A stretch of DNA of 52,960 nucleotides from Basidiobolus meristosporus CBS 931.73. Lineage: Eukaryota > Basidiobolomycota > Basidiobolomycetes > Basidiobolales > Basidiobolaceae. The stretch spans positions 1 through 52,960 of the forward strand of contig MCFE01000612.1 of assembly GCA_002104905.1 (NCBI GenBank), written 5' to 3'. Positions 23,269 to 34,010 of the stretch are shown here, in pieces (position 1 is the first letter of the stretch; each line of letters starts with the position of its first letter). Position numbers and translations under genes: made by a program. The notes beneath the pieces were generated by a model. That model had not been told where the DNA came from. It saw nothing but the letters and a program-made list of their open reading frames with translations, and did no database searches.

Positions 23269-25424
23269 ATGGCGTTTCACTCAAACCAACCCGCCCAGAG
23301 AAGCAACATGATATTTCCCAATCGCAACCAAGGGATCAGCCATTGTCCAGAGCTCGGTCAAAATTTGAATCCGATCGGTGGTTTCAATCCTTTAGGAACT
23401 CTAGATTCGTTTGGCCCTCGGCAATTCGATGCAAATGAGTTCGACAATAGAGCCTACCTGAATTCGTCCGACCCTTGGAAAAGTGGCTCTACGCTATTAC
23501 AGCAGGAGCAAGGCGACTCCTCAAATCTACAGTGCTCGCTCCTGAGCAGCGTTCCCACCGATTTGAATGGCATCCAAAGCATCTCCAACTCTGCCTCCGG
23601 TTTTTCTAGCCAAGCGTTGCGGATCATGCCACAGAGCGCCGGGGAACTCCCGTATTTCCACCAGTCTCCTCTTGGTATGCTTGACGTTTCTCAATAGACA
23701 TGACACTCTCGGTTTGACATGATTGCATCTAGTGTCGGTCTCGCAACAGCAATATTCTGCGTACCAAAACCTCCCAACCTCCAATAACCAGTCTCAAGCC
23801 ATCTCAACCGCGCATATTGTCTCGCAGTCGCCCACTGCTTCATTCATAAGACGTTATCCGGACAATACTAATGCCATTGGTGGAATAGATCCGACTAGTT
23901 TGTCAAGTGGGATGGGGTACACTAACCAAGATTACTCTGGGGAGCTTGTCAGCTTGGTTAATTTTAGTAGAAACAATTTGACCTCATATGTTGTCAATGA
24001 TAATACCATGGTTGGTTTTTGCTAGTCTCTCCCAGTGAAGCCGCGAATGTAACTAACGGGCCATTTTGTAGACAAACTCCCTGCTCGCCGCCAAAACCAG
24101 CGGTACTTCGAGGAATGTAGAAGACAACAGTCAATTAATGTTCAACAGCATACAAAACGGTGAGGGCGAAGTGTCCGCCTCTTCACAGGGTAAAGCCATA
24201 TGGAAGGCTCGATAGCCAAAGCTGTTTTATCACATTGTATTCTAAAGCGCTTGGTTTCAATCAAGGCATTGATCCTCGAAGATCCCCGCAAAATTTGATC
24301 CTGACTCAGCCTGCACATCTCTCTCAATATCCTAGCGAAACGATAGCTCCCATTCAGATATCTGGTTCGCTTACCAAGGCCTCACATGACAAGTCTGTTA
24401 TGTCACCCAACACAAAGGCCCAAGGTAACACAGAAGAGGCGGGCATCAGGACCCCGAAGAGCAGTTCGAAAGCGCTCGATTCAGCGCAAAGTCCCACTTT
24501 GACTTTAAACACAACGCCTGCCGGACAGAAGCTCAAGAGACCCATGAATGCATTTCTGATCTATGCCAGTGAGCGAAGGCCGCAGCTTCAACAGGCAGAT
24601 CCAACGATGACCACAGCGGCTCAAAGTAAGATCCTTGGTGATGAATGGGCCAAGATGGAGGAGCCCCAGAAACAGGCATATGTTGAGCGCGCCCGAGCAC
24701 TGAAATCTCAGTTCCTGGAGACCAATCCGGATTACGTATACACCCGCCGTCCCAATAACACCAAAAAGAAGTATCGTCGGCGTTCTACTGGGGAAGGGGA
24801 TGTTGGAAGCCCGAAATTGAAAAGGCCGATGAATGCCTATCTCTTGTTCAATAAAGAAATGCGGCATAAATTGTTAGAGACCAATCCAAATATGAGCGTC
24901 GCCGAAATTAGTAAAGAAATAGGCGATCGGTGGAAGAACCTGAACGAAGTAAGAGACATGTGGCCTGATACTCACAGCAATCGTCCACTAATTCCATCAA
25001 TTAGGAGGAGCGTAACCGATACTTCACCGAGGCGCAAACCATTAAACGGGATTTTCTGGTGACGAATCCCGATTTTGTATATACAAGACGTTCGAAAGCC
25101 GAGATCGAGGCGAGGAAAAAGAGAGGGATGGAGGAAGAGGATGCTGCACTTACTCGAGACCCCAGGGGGCGCAAAAAGAAAAAGCAGAAGAACCCTACAG
25201 CCCCCAAGCATCCAATGTCAGGGTTTCTATTCTACCTCGCAGCGGTTCGCCCTCAGGTTGCTGAACAGTATCCTGGTAGTACTGTTGGTCCGATCAGCAA
25301 GATCATTGCGAGCCAGTGGAACTCCATGAGCCCTGAAAAGAGACTCCCTTGGGAGCAGAAGGCATCCGAAGACAAAGCCAGATATGCCAGAGAGATGGAG
25401 GAGTACTTGGCAGATAGACAATAG
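23269..25424 (+). CDS. Triple HMG-box DNA-binding protein
   Basis: Five exons (23269-23674, 23733-24010, 24072-24189, 24248-24948, 25005-25424), all with GT-AG introns and matching phase, give about 640 residues. The first 380 residues are Asn/Ser/Gln-rich and likely disordered, as in transcription factors. Then come three HMG boxes. Box 1 (KLKRPMNAFLIYASERRPQL to NPDYVYTRRP) and box 2 (KLKRPMNAYLLFNKEMRHKL to NPDFVYTRRS) are both of the sequence-specific MAT/SOX type and end in the same YTRR tail, suggesting an internal duplication. A basic linker (RGRKKKKQKNPTAPKHP) leads to box 3 (PMSGFLFYLAAVRPQV), closer to the non-specific HMGB type. No mating-type flanking genes are present, so it is probably not a MAT locus. 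Target genes are unknown. Confidence 0.88.
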
Positions 25425-26547
25425 CCTCCAGCCTTCTGCAACATCACATGGCCCTTGTTTTTTATGAAAATCTCAAATGTACATGAGTGGTCGCATGTAT
25501 ATTTTTCCACTTGTAGTACTCCACATCAATATTCGGCAGAGCAAGTCCGCACTGTCTTCATACTGTACAAATCAGCCTAAAAGAGGTTTCTTCATTCAGC
25601 AGGAGTTTCATTAAAGGTTTATTAGGAATGAGTAGCTCCGCATTTGTCGATAGGCGGAGCCTACATCGGGGGAGGGGATACCGGCAGCCAGTTTCCATCT
25701 TTTGCGAATGAGGCCGGGCGGGATTTGCAAGTGCAGGTGAATCAAGAACGCACGAGTGGTATTGGCGGACCTGTTTAGATCCCTGTGTGAGGATGGCTGG
25801 CCAGGTACGAGCGGCGATGATCATCCAATTGCTCAGATGGATAGGGCTTGCCTTCATACCCAGTTGACCCAAACCCACAGGTCGAGAATCCTGCTGGGCA
25901 TGCGTAGAGGCAGTTTGAAGGTGACCAAGACATTCGTCCATCCACTCCTTGCGATGCTAGGAATTTGCTAATGGTGGTGGAAGGGTGCGTGGTTTGCACA
26001 TGCACGAAGATGCGTGTGGATTGCATGGTTGGAAAGGGGAATACCAGAGGCATGTCCATGAAGACGCCATGGCAGCCGTCATTTCGAGGTGGGATGGTGA
26101 TCCAAGGCGCTTCAAGTCCCAGTTGCCCACATCATCCAGCTCATCGTCGAGATTAGCAGAGTCGCCCATGTACGCCCACTTCCATACCACGGGCACCAAT
26201 TTTGATACACGATCCAGCGGTCAACGACTGATGCTGAAACGTCGATGGTGGATGGCTTGCTGTTGTGTGAAACCTATGTACCGGTGGTTTCGGATGGCTG
26301 ATGTGCGGGACGTTTCACAGTTGTTGAGAACAGTTCGATGTCCACAGGAAACGTTGTTAGGGCCATTTCCACGCATTGCCCAACCTCAAAATCCGGAGCA
26401 AATCAGTAGACACCGTTGCCCATCGACTTTTCAACCGGAGGAATCCCTTATAAATCCATTTCTTCAGGGCCATTCGATTTTGGGATTTTCTCTACTCTCC
26501 ATTCCCAGCCACATCCTCGGTCCTGCCAACGCCTTGCCACGTCTGTC
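25425..26547. other. Intergenic, no convincing gene
   Basis: Several overlapping open frames (for example 25558-25941 minus and 25985-26551 plus) occur, but their translations are unlike proteins and overlap each other. The last 100 bases are probably the promoter and leader of the small secreted protein. Confidence 0.5.
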
Positions 26548-26856
26548 ATGAGATTCCTCCTTTTCTTCTTCCTGGCCCTCATCCTAGGCACGAGCCTCCT
26601 CTCTGCCCAAGAAGTCGCCCAGACGATGCCAATCGCTAAACCCGACACCAGATCGTTCCCCCGTAGAGTAATCACCCGCCTCGGGACCGCAGCGGCCCTA
26701 ACGGCGCAGTCGTTCCTCAAGGGACTGAACCGCCACATCGCAGGGGACGGCAAATTTAATGGGAAGCTTCACGGCGAGGGCCGCGGTAGCTTATATAAGT
26801 TGAAAGGCAATATCAAGTGGGATGGATTCGTCAAGTCCAAATTTGGGGTTTACTAA
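26548..26856 (+). CDS. Small secreted protein
   Basis: A single-exon frame of 102 residues. It opens with a clear signal peptide, MRFLLFFFLALILGTSLLSA, with a plausible cleavage before QEVAQ. The mature part is about 80 residues, basic (estimated from Arg and Lys content), with no cysteines. Its end is Gly/Lys-rich (GKFNGKLHGEGRGSLYKLKG, then NIKWDGFVKSKFGVY). No family is recognised. It is the last intact gene before the repeat-rich zone, a location often enriched in secreted accessory proteins. Function is unknown. Confidence 0.65.
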   Translation: MRFLLFFFLALILGTSLLSAQEVAQTMPIAKPDTRSFPRRVITRLGTAAALTAQSFLKGLNRHIAGDGKFNGKLHGEGRGSLYKLKGNIKWDGFVKSKFGVY

Positions 26857-28152
26857 CGACGTAGTGCCGGTTTGCCATATAAACCAACCCAGAGTGTGGT
26901 TGTGATGAGGTGCTCTGGAGATAGACGCATGTCCCCCTAGCCAAACATGCTTGTTCGCTTCTAGTGAGCCTGTTAGGCAAGCAACAATAAAAAGCTGGTT
27001 CAATCAATAGCCTTCTGGCAGTGTCCACTTCACGCGCATCATTTGCGTCAAGTATTCATCCAACTATACGAGTGAGGGCCAGGGCTCATGTCAGGTTACC
27101 GGAAGCCCCTTGTTGGCTTGAGGAAAGAAGCTCCAAGCCCCAAGCCAGATTCCGGGACTGTCCTGTGCTGGATATATACGGCCAATCCCAGTATGTCCAC
27201 AACCTTTACTACTTGACAGTGTTCAAAAGCACTGGCGGTTCCCGCAGTGCTACTATCTGGCTATTGAAGGCTTCGGTTGTCCCGCATATCGTAGCTCGGA
27301 GAGCCAGGCATCCCACAGCAATCGGTATGATCTCTCGAAACCCAAGCCTATCGATGAGATTCGAGCTACCATAGTCAAAATATACGCTACCGGGCTGGGG
27401 ACACGGTTGGCGGTGGATCCACGTCGAACTGAAGGGGCCTTTTCCCTTGCTGGCATACGGAGTGAAAGTAAGGCGCTCACGCTCTTTTGCAAAACCTAGG
27501 AAAACTCGAGAAAAGCGCTGCGGAGGGTCTTGGAGAGGGATACGTGCAAGAGATGGGGCCTATTGAAGACCTATTGAGGAATGTCTTGGTCATTGATGAC
27601 GCTGGGTTGTGGAGGAACCCAAGCACTGGAAATTTTCCAATGAAGCCAACAATCCAATATGGTTTCACGTGATTTAATGATAATCCAGACTTTCTCCCAG
27701 ACAAAATCACTTGGCTGATTGTTCCAATATTGAATATCTACTTGGGCATTTGTTTAAAGGATGGAGCTTGGTACACAGTTTATGTTCTCCTTCCTCAAGC
27801 CACTGATTCCATTATATTTACATAAGATCACACCATATGTGTGATTACCAAATTCCAAAGGCCAGAATTGACTATTACTTTCAAACATGTGAAAGTGGCC
27901 CATGCATTTGATGTTAGTGCTCTTAACTTGCTTCTAGCTTCAGAAATGGTATAACTAACCTGTTATAGTCACTTGGGGAAAATCATGCTCTGCTGTAGTA
28001 GTGTTAATTCATTCTCAGCAGCTTCAAAGATGCCCATCACCCAAACTTTGTGCTGACTGACCTCCAAAAAATTTGAGGATGAATGGTTGCTATTGCACAA
28101 TATGGTAACATGAAGCAAGTAAAGTTATTAAATCTGAGAAAGTATAATAATA
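26857..28152. other. Intergenic with a possible decayed coding fragment
   Basis: At about 27325-27475 a plus-strand frame reads PKPIDEIRATIVKIYATGLG and continues into a second block at 27495-27672 (GYVQEMGPIEDLLRNVLVID). The two look like exons of a gene whose start I cannot find, so it is probably a remnant. From about 27.7 kb the sequence becomes visibly A/T-richer. Confidence 0.3.
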
Positions 28153-28190
28153 TAGGGGGATGATAATCACCAAAGAGTGAAATCATTGTT
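28153..28190 (-). repeat. LINE 3'-end relic (innermost)
   Basis: The stretch TAGGGGGATGATAATCACC, then GTGAAATCATT, is a degraded copy of the 3' terminus shared by the LINEs further right (seam, hairpin arms, then the A/T block). It marks the innermost trace of a former chromosome end. Confidence 0.5.
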
Positions 28191-28195
28191 TAAGG
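28191..28195. repeat. Target-site duplication, left copy (TAAGG)
   Basis: TAAGG directly precedes the left LTR; the same five bases at 32780-32784 follow the right LTR. Confidence 0.9.
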
Positions 28196-28527
28196 TGTTG
28201 TAAGAGTCTTGGAGATATTAGAAGTGATTGGGAGAACAAGTAGATTATGTGGTTTTCACTTAATGATTTATTGAATGTAAAAGTAGTATTTATACTTTTA
28301 CCTGGTCTTGGCATTACAAACACGTAGAATAGGTTAAGGAAGGTCCCAAGAACATGTGTGCAAAGTTTGGGGCTGTTTGGACAACTTTGAGAATTTTCAT
28401 GTTCTGGGTAAATATTCTAAGTAAATCCCAACAAGGAATTTGGTCAGTATTCTCCAGGATTTGAAGGTGATGATCTAAGTGACTAAGTTAGGTGAATATT
28501 TAGGTGGAAATATGAATTTTTACAACA
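28196..28527 (-). repeat. Copia 3' LTR
   Basis: 332 bases from TGTTG to ACAACA. Nearly identical to the other LTR, but it lacks about 18 bases (CACCTTGTATTTTGGTGA in the other copy, about 32642-32660), so the pair is no longer perfect. Confidence 0.92.
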
Positions 28528-28538
28528 CTCCCACTCAG

Positions 28539-30140
28539 CTAAATGTTCATACTGACTAGTCCTAATTTTGACCTAAGATATTCAAACTTGTCTCTAGCTA
28601 ATGGTTTGGTAAATATGTCTGCAATCATTTCATCTGTAGGACAGTAAACTAAGCTAACTAAGTTATTCTCTATAGCTTCACGTATGAAATGATGTCTAAT
28701 ATCTATGTGCTTGGTTCTAGCATGAAAAGTTGGATTTCTACCTAATTGTATACATCCTTGATTATCTTGATATAAAGTAATAGGTGTTTTTTGACATAGG
28801 CCTAAATCTGTAAGAAGTTTTCTTAACCACATTGCTTCTTTTGTAGTTTCACAGGCTGCCATATACTCTGCCTCTGTGGTGGAAAGTGCTATGGTTGGTT
28901 GCTTTCTTGAATTCCATGAAATTGCTCCTTTACAGTAAAGCAAGGTGTATCCTGTGGTGGATCTTCTGTCTTCTATATTTTGTCCCCAATCAGCATCAGA
29001 GTATTCCACAAGATTCTGTTCTGAATCCTTATAAGTGTATCTTAAGCAGATATCAGCAGTTCCTTTTAGGCATCTAAAAATCCGCTTAACTGCTGCAATA
29101 TGATCAGATCCATAGTTCTGATTATGTTGGCTGACAACTCTCACTGAATATGAGATATCTGGACGTGTTCCAAGCATGATATACATCAGACTGCCAACCA
29201 TAGATTGATAAGGAAAGTCAGGGCTTTCAGATGGCACCAAGCTCTCTTGATTTGGTTGAGTTTTGACCAAGTTAAGGTTTGTCTCCATTGGGGTAGCTGC
29301 TGGTTTACAGTCTTTCATTTGGTACTTCTTTAGTATATCTTGAATATACTTGGATTGGTTAAGGGTGATAGTCTGGGTACTTCTGTCTATGGAGAACTTG
29401 ATCCCTAAGTAGTAATTAAGTTCTCCTAGATTGGACATCTTGAACTCCTTAGATAGGCTGGATTTAGTCTCTTCCAATGTTTCTAGGTTATTGGCGGCTA
29501 TAATAAGATCATCCACGTATAGAGCTAATAGAACTGGATTTCCTCTATCTGGCTTATAATATATACTATAGTCAGCATTACTCCTTTTGAAACTCAAAGA
29601 TTCCAAATAAGAATCTATCTTGCAATTCCAGGCTCTTGGTGATTGTGTGAGACCATATAGTGACTTTTTAAGCTTGCAGACCAAATGGGGGTTATCTTGG
29701 TCAGCAAACCCATCAGGCTGGTCCATATACACATCCTCATCAAGTTCTTCATTCAAAAATGCAGTTTTTACATCCATTTGATGAATAAAAAACTTATATT
29801 TGGCTGCAATAGCCAATATTAATCTGATGGAATTAAACTTGGCTACCGGTGCAAAGGTCTCAGTAAAGTCAAGTCCGTTTGTTTGAGAGTATCCTTTGGC
29901 CACAAGTCTTGCTTTGTATCTTTCAATTGTACCATCAGCCTTGTATTTTGTCTTGAAGCCCCATCTGCATCCAAGTGATTTTTGGTTGATTGGTAATTTG
30001 ACTAAGTCACAAGTTTGATTTTCCATCAGGGCCTGATATTCCTCAGTCATTGCAGATCTCCAAAACTTTGTCTGAGGGTTATTTAGGGCCTCTTTTACAG
30101 TCTGGGGTTCATCAATATGGACTGAATAGGCATAGGCTAA
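28539..30140 (-). pseudogene. Copia reverse transcriptase and RNase H
   Basis: The best-preserved part of the copia element; about 500 codons stay open from 30050. Reverse transcriptase landmarks: YKARLVAKGYSQTNGLDFTE, FIHQMDVKTAFLNEELDEDV and the catalytic LLALYVDDLIIAANN. RNase H landmarks: EYSDADWGQNIEDRRSTTGY, STTEAEYMAACETTKEAMWL and HIDIRHHFIREAI. The usual copia C-terminus (TDEMIADIFTKPL) is present. The frame upstream is broken, so the polyprotein cannot be made in one piece. Confidence 0.92.
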
Positions 30141-30158
30141 GTTTGTACCCTCATTGAT

Positions 30159-31594
30159 TTAGTAATTTGGGCTATTTCTTGTCCAATTGGATCTCAAGGC
30201 ACTTGATATTGGAATGATCACTTCTGAGATATTCCTGGGCACAGATTCTGGCTGAACCACAGTTGTAGAGTCCTCTGGAGTGAAAAAATTTTCATTGTTT
30301 TGCTCTGATTCAATCCTGACAATTGATGGACTTAAGATCAAATTTTTGTCATCATCTGATGTCATTTTTGTGAAAATTTTGAATTTTCATCAGACAACAC
30401 ATCCCTGGACTTGATAAGCTTGTTTGCTTTGGTATTGTAGAGTCTGTATGCCTTACTCTCATTGCAGTAGCCCAAAAATATGCATTTTACACTTTTTGGT
30501 TCAAATTTTGACTGATTTCCGGCCAGTTTTTTGGCATATGCTGTACACCCAAATATTCTTAGATGTTTTGCATTTGGTCTGTATCCATACCATGCTTCAA
30601 ATGGAGTAGAATCACAAAGTATTCTGTTATAACTCCTATTTTTAAGATATACAGCAGTGGCAACTGATTCCACCCAAAATCATAGGATAATTTTTGATCA
30701 TGGATCATAGATCTTGCCATATCAATTATTGATCTGTTAGCTTGTTCTGCTACTCCATTTTGCTGTGGGGAGTATGGTGCAGTAGTCTCTTGCTTTATCC
30801 CATGAATTTTGCAGAAGTGGATGAAGAGTTTTGCGGTATATTCTCCACCATTGTCAGAGCGTATTTTCCTGATTTTTTCACCAGTTTCTCTCTCCATCAG
30901 TAAAAGTGATTAAATACTTCATCCCACCTAAGGATAAATTTTGCATAGGTCCAAACAGATCTGAGTGAATCAGATCTAATTTTTTCTTAGTTTTGATTAA
31001 CCCAGAGCTCTTGAACAGTTGTCTGGCTTGTTTCCCATGTATGCAGGCTTCACAGTGCTACAAATTAGCTGGGGGATCAATTTTCACTCCAGAAACTAGC
31101 TGATCTTTGATCATTTTACGCAAATAATCAAAATTGATGTGTCCAAATCTCCTGTGCCAAAGCATTGGTGTTTCTTCATTTAAGTTACTGATTTTGGCTT
31201 CCAAATATGATGGAATGTAAGTCAACTTGTATAGATTCTGATCTCTGATGCTCAAAGCAATATGGGCACCATTTTGATCAGTGATCCTGCATCCAGAATT
31301 GTCAAAACTGAAACTGAGTCCTTCTGCTGTGGCCTTGCTTACAGAGAGTAGGTTCTTGGCTATTTCTGGTACATAGAGTACTTCTTTAAAGGTCAGTGTA
31401 TGGCTTCCTTCACTGCTTCTTAGGTTTACTTGGATAGTTCCTTCTCCCACTGCATCAAGTGTTCTATCATCACCCAAGAAAACCTTCTTAATTGGAATTT
31501 CTTGATATTGGGTAAAAAGTTCTTTTTGGTGTGTAAAGTGTTGAGAAGCTTCAGAGTCAATATACCACGTCTGAGAATCCTTGTTTGTTGTCAT
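30159..31594 (-). pseudogene. Copia protease and integrase, broken
   Basis: Protease-like WYIDSEASQHFT has Glu where the usual DSGAS motif has Gly. The pre-integrase MLWHRRFGHINFDYL is followed by an in-frame TAG (about 31061) and then HCEACIHGKQAR, which completes an HHCC zinc finger. Next, the text runs ITFTDG and jumps almost directly to EKIRKIRSDNGGEYTA, so a segment of the catalytic core after the first Asp is deleted. YSPQQNGVAEQANRSIIDMA is intact. A further frame change occurs near 30660. The integrase should be dead. Confidence 0.88.
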
Positions 31595-31642
31595 ATTTAG
31601 TGCAGATATGAATAGTCTATCTTCAGTTGTTGCAGCATTTCC

Positions 31643-32425
31643 CTATTCAGGCTTCTTTTGCTGATTATCTTTCATTTTGAGACACCGGTCTGATGTGTTT
31701 CTTTTCCTTTTGCAGTAGTTACAAAACAAGTTGCTGTTGCCTTTGTAGGGTCTTGGGTACCTCCTTTGTTGGTTATCATTGCTTATTAAAGTATTTTCTT
31801 CTTCCTTCTTATTGGCGCTTGTTTTTCTTAATTCTTCATCCAGGAGCCTTCCATATACATAATTTAAGGTCAAATCTTCAGTTCTGGACTCTACAGCTGA
31901 TACAAGGCCCTGAAACTTGTCTGTCAGGCTATTCAGGATGGTAACTATCACATTCTCATCAGTAGTTGGTACACCCACAGATTCCATCTCATCTCCCAGC
32001 AGGGTAATTCTGTTAATTAGATTTTTCATTTCTTCTCCTGGCTGCATCTTTGTAGTAAAGAATTTTTGTCTCAGATACATTTTCTTGGCAGCTGAGCATG
32101 ACTGGTAGGTGTCCTCTAATGACTTCCAGGCATTCTTTGCTGTTTTTGCTCTTGAGCATTGAATTAGCAATTTGTCCTTGACATTAAGGCAAATGCAGTT
32201 AAAGGCACTCTGCTCTTTCTTCTGGTACTTTAAGGCTTCCTCTCCCACATTTTTAGGAGGGCATTCTTCTCCCATGACAATATCCCAAAGGCCTCTTTCT
32301 TGTAGCAGCATCTTCATCTTCACCTTCCACACTTGGTAGTTAGAGCCATCCAACTTTTCAGCAGAGGGAAAAATTCCAGTAATAGCAGTAGTAGCCATTG
32401 CAGAGAGTGACAGCTTGGGGCTCAT
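31643..32425 (-). pseudogene. Copia gag
   Basis: Starts at ATG 32425, which lies inside the primer-site-like sequence (MSPKLSLSAM). It contains LDGSNYQVWKVKMKMLLQER and the GEEMKNLINRITLLGDEM core of copia Gag (UBN2-like). The zinc knuckle CNYCKRKRNTSDRC lacks the expected His. The frame ends at a TAG directly followed, in the same frame, by protease sequence, so either a nonsense mutation or a readthrough signal separates gag from pol. Confidence 0.85.
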
Positions 32426-32429
32426 AACC

Positions 32430-32779
32430 TGTTGTAAGAGTCTTGGAGATATTGGAAGTGATTTGGAGAACAAGTAGACTGTGTGGTTTTCACTTAATGA
32501 TTCATTGAATGTAAAAGTAGTATTTATACTTTTACCTGGTCTTGGCATTACAAACATGTAGAATAGGTTAAGGAAGGTCCCAAGAACATGTGTGCAAAGT
32601 TTGGGGCTGTTTGGACAACTTTGAGAATTTTCATGTTCTGGGCACCTTGTATTTTGGTGAAAATATTCTAAGTAAATCCTGACAAGGAATTTTGGTCAGT
32701 ATTCTCTAGGATTTGAAGGTGATGATCTAAGTGACTAAGTTAGGTGAATATTTAGGTGGAAATACCAACTTTTACAACA
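32430..32779 (-). repeat. Copia 5' LTR
   Basis: 350 bases, same termini as the left LTR. It contains the 18-base segment missing from the left copy. The right target duplication TAAGG follows at 32780-32784. Confidence 0.92.
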
Positions 32780-32784
32780 TAAGG

Positions 32785-33041
32785 AGGGGGAGACAGCTAC
32801 CAACAGGTGACATCTTTATTTTATTTAAAACAGAGTAGCCAGCATTACTGCTGTAGCTTTGATACAAGATTGTGGAGCTGGGGGGAATTAATAGGTAACT
32901 TAATGAGAAGAAATGATAACTCTTCAGTGCTCAAGACACTGTTCAATGGGAAGGGGGGCAGTAAGAGAGGCAAGAACAATTTGACAGCAACATTGATAAG
33001 GGGGATATGATATGGATTAATACTCATCATAAAGGGAGTGT
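32785..33041 (-). mobile_element. LINE family A relic, 5'-truncated
   Basis: Begins with a degraded seam and 3' end (AGGGGGAGACAGCTACCAAC, then AGGTGAC). On the minus strand it encodes the ORF2 C-terminus (TPFMMSINPYHIPLIN, then LPLLLPPFPLNSVLSTEELS). It shows many substitutions relative to the outer copies, consistent with greater age. Confidence 0.85.
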
Positions 33042-33069
33042 TAAAGGATTGTAATTGCACCTAAGTGTT

Positions 33070-34010
33070 TGTTGTAAAGTTTGTGATTCTACCTAAATAC
33101 TGGCCTAACTTAGTCACTTGGATCATTACCTACAAATCTTAGAGAATGCCAACCAAACTCCTTGTTGGGATTTACTTAAAATATTTTCACCAAAATATCA
33201 GGTACACAGAACATGAAAATTGAATAAGTTGTCCAAACAGCCCCAAACCTTGCACACATGTTCTTGGAACCTTCCCAAACATATGCTATGTGGCAATTAT
33301 GCCAAGACTATATAAAAATATAAATACTACTTTACATTCAATAAATCATTAAGTGTAAACCACAAAATCTACTTATTCTCCCAGTCACTTTCAATATCTC
33401 CAAGACTCTTACAACAGGTTATGGGCCCCAAGCTGTCACTCTCTGGAACATCTACTACTGTTATTACTGGAATCTCTTCCTCTGCATAAAAGTTGGATAG
33501 ATCCAACTACCAATTCTGGAAGGTGAAGATGAAGATACCACTACAGAAAAGTGGCCTTGGGGACATTGTCATGGGAGAAGAATACCCTCCAAAAGGTGTA
33601 GGAGAAGAAGACTTAGACTACTAGAAGAAAGAGCAAAGTGCCTTTAACTTCATTTGCCTCAATGTTAGAGAAAAATTGGTAATTCAATGCTCAAGAGCAA
33701 AAATGGCAAAGAATGCCTGGAAGGCATTGGAAGACACCTAACAGCCATGTTCAGCAGCTAAGAAAATGTATCTTGGATGAAAATTCTTTGCTAAAAAGAT
33801 GCTCCCAGGAGAAGAAATGAAAAATCTAATTAACAGATTTACCCTGCCAGTTGATGAGATGGAATTTGTGGGTGTACAAACTACTGATGAGGGTGTGATA
33901 GTTACCCTCCTGAACAGCCTGGCAGACAAGTTTCAGGGCCTTGTATTAAGTCTAGAGTCTAGAACTGAAGAGTTGACCTTAAATAATGTATATGGAAGGC
34001 TCATTCCATC
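33070..34010 (+). mobile_element. Copia relic: one LTR plus part of gag, plus strand
   Basis: An LTR at 33070-33416 (TGTTGTAAAG to CTTACAACA) is related to those of the larger element but in opposite orientation. It is followed by GGTTATGGGCCCCAAGCTG and a gag stretch with several stops; MLPGEEMKNLINRFTLPVDE (about 33799) is still readable. The copy ends abruptly near 34010. It is a separate, older and truncated insertion. Confidence 0.88.

Larger units (their letters stand above)
28196..32779 (-). mobile_element. Ty1/copia LTR retrotransposon, inactive
   Basis: Bounded by LTRs beginning TGTTGTAAGAG and ending ACAACA, and flanked on both sides by the 5-base target duplication TAAGG. Reading on the minus strand: 5' LTR (32779-32430), primer-site-like GGTTATGAGCCC, gag, protease, integrase, reverse transcriptase/RNase H, a purine tract (TGAGTGGGAGTG at about 28539-28528) and 3' LTR. 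The order integrase before reverse transcriptase defines copia. The coding region carries in-frame stops, frameshifts and an integrase deletion. It sits exactly in a seam between two LINE relics. Confidence 0.95.

Noticed and set aside
23269-25424. Mating-type locus
   Set aside because: HMG boxes are present, but none of the usual flanking genes (SLA2, APN2 or others) are near, and a third HMGB-type box is atypical.
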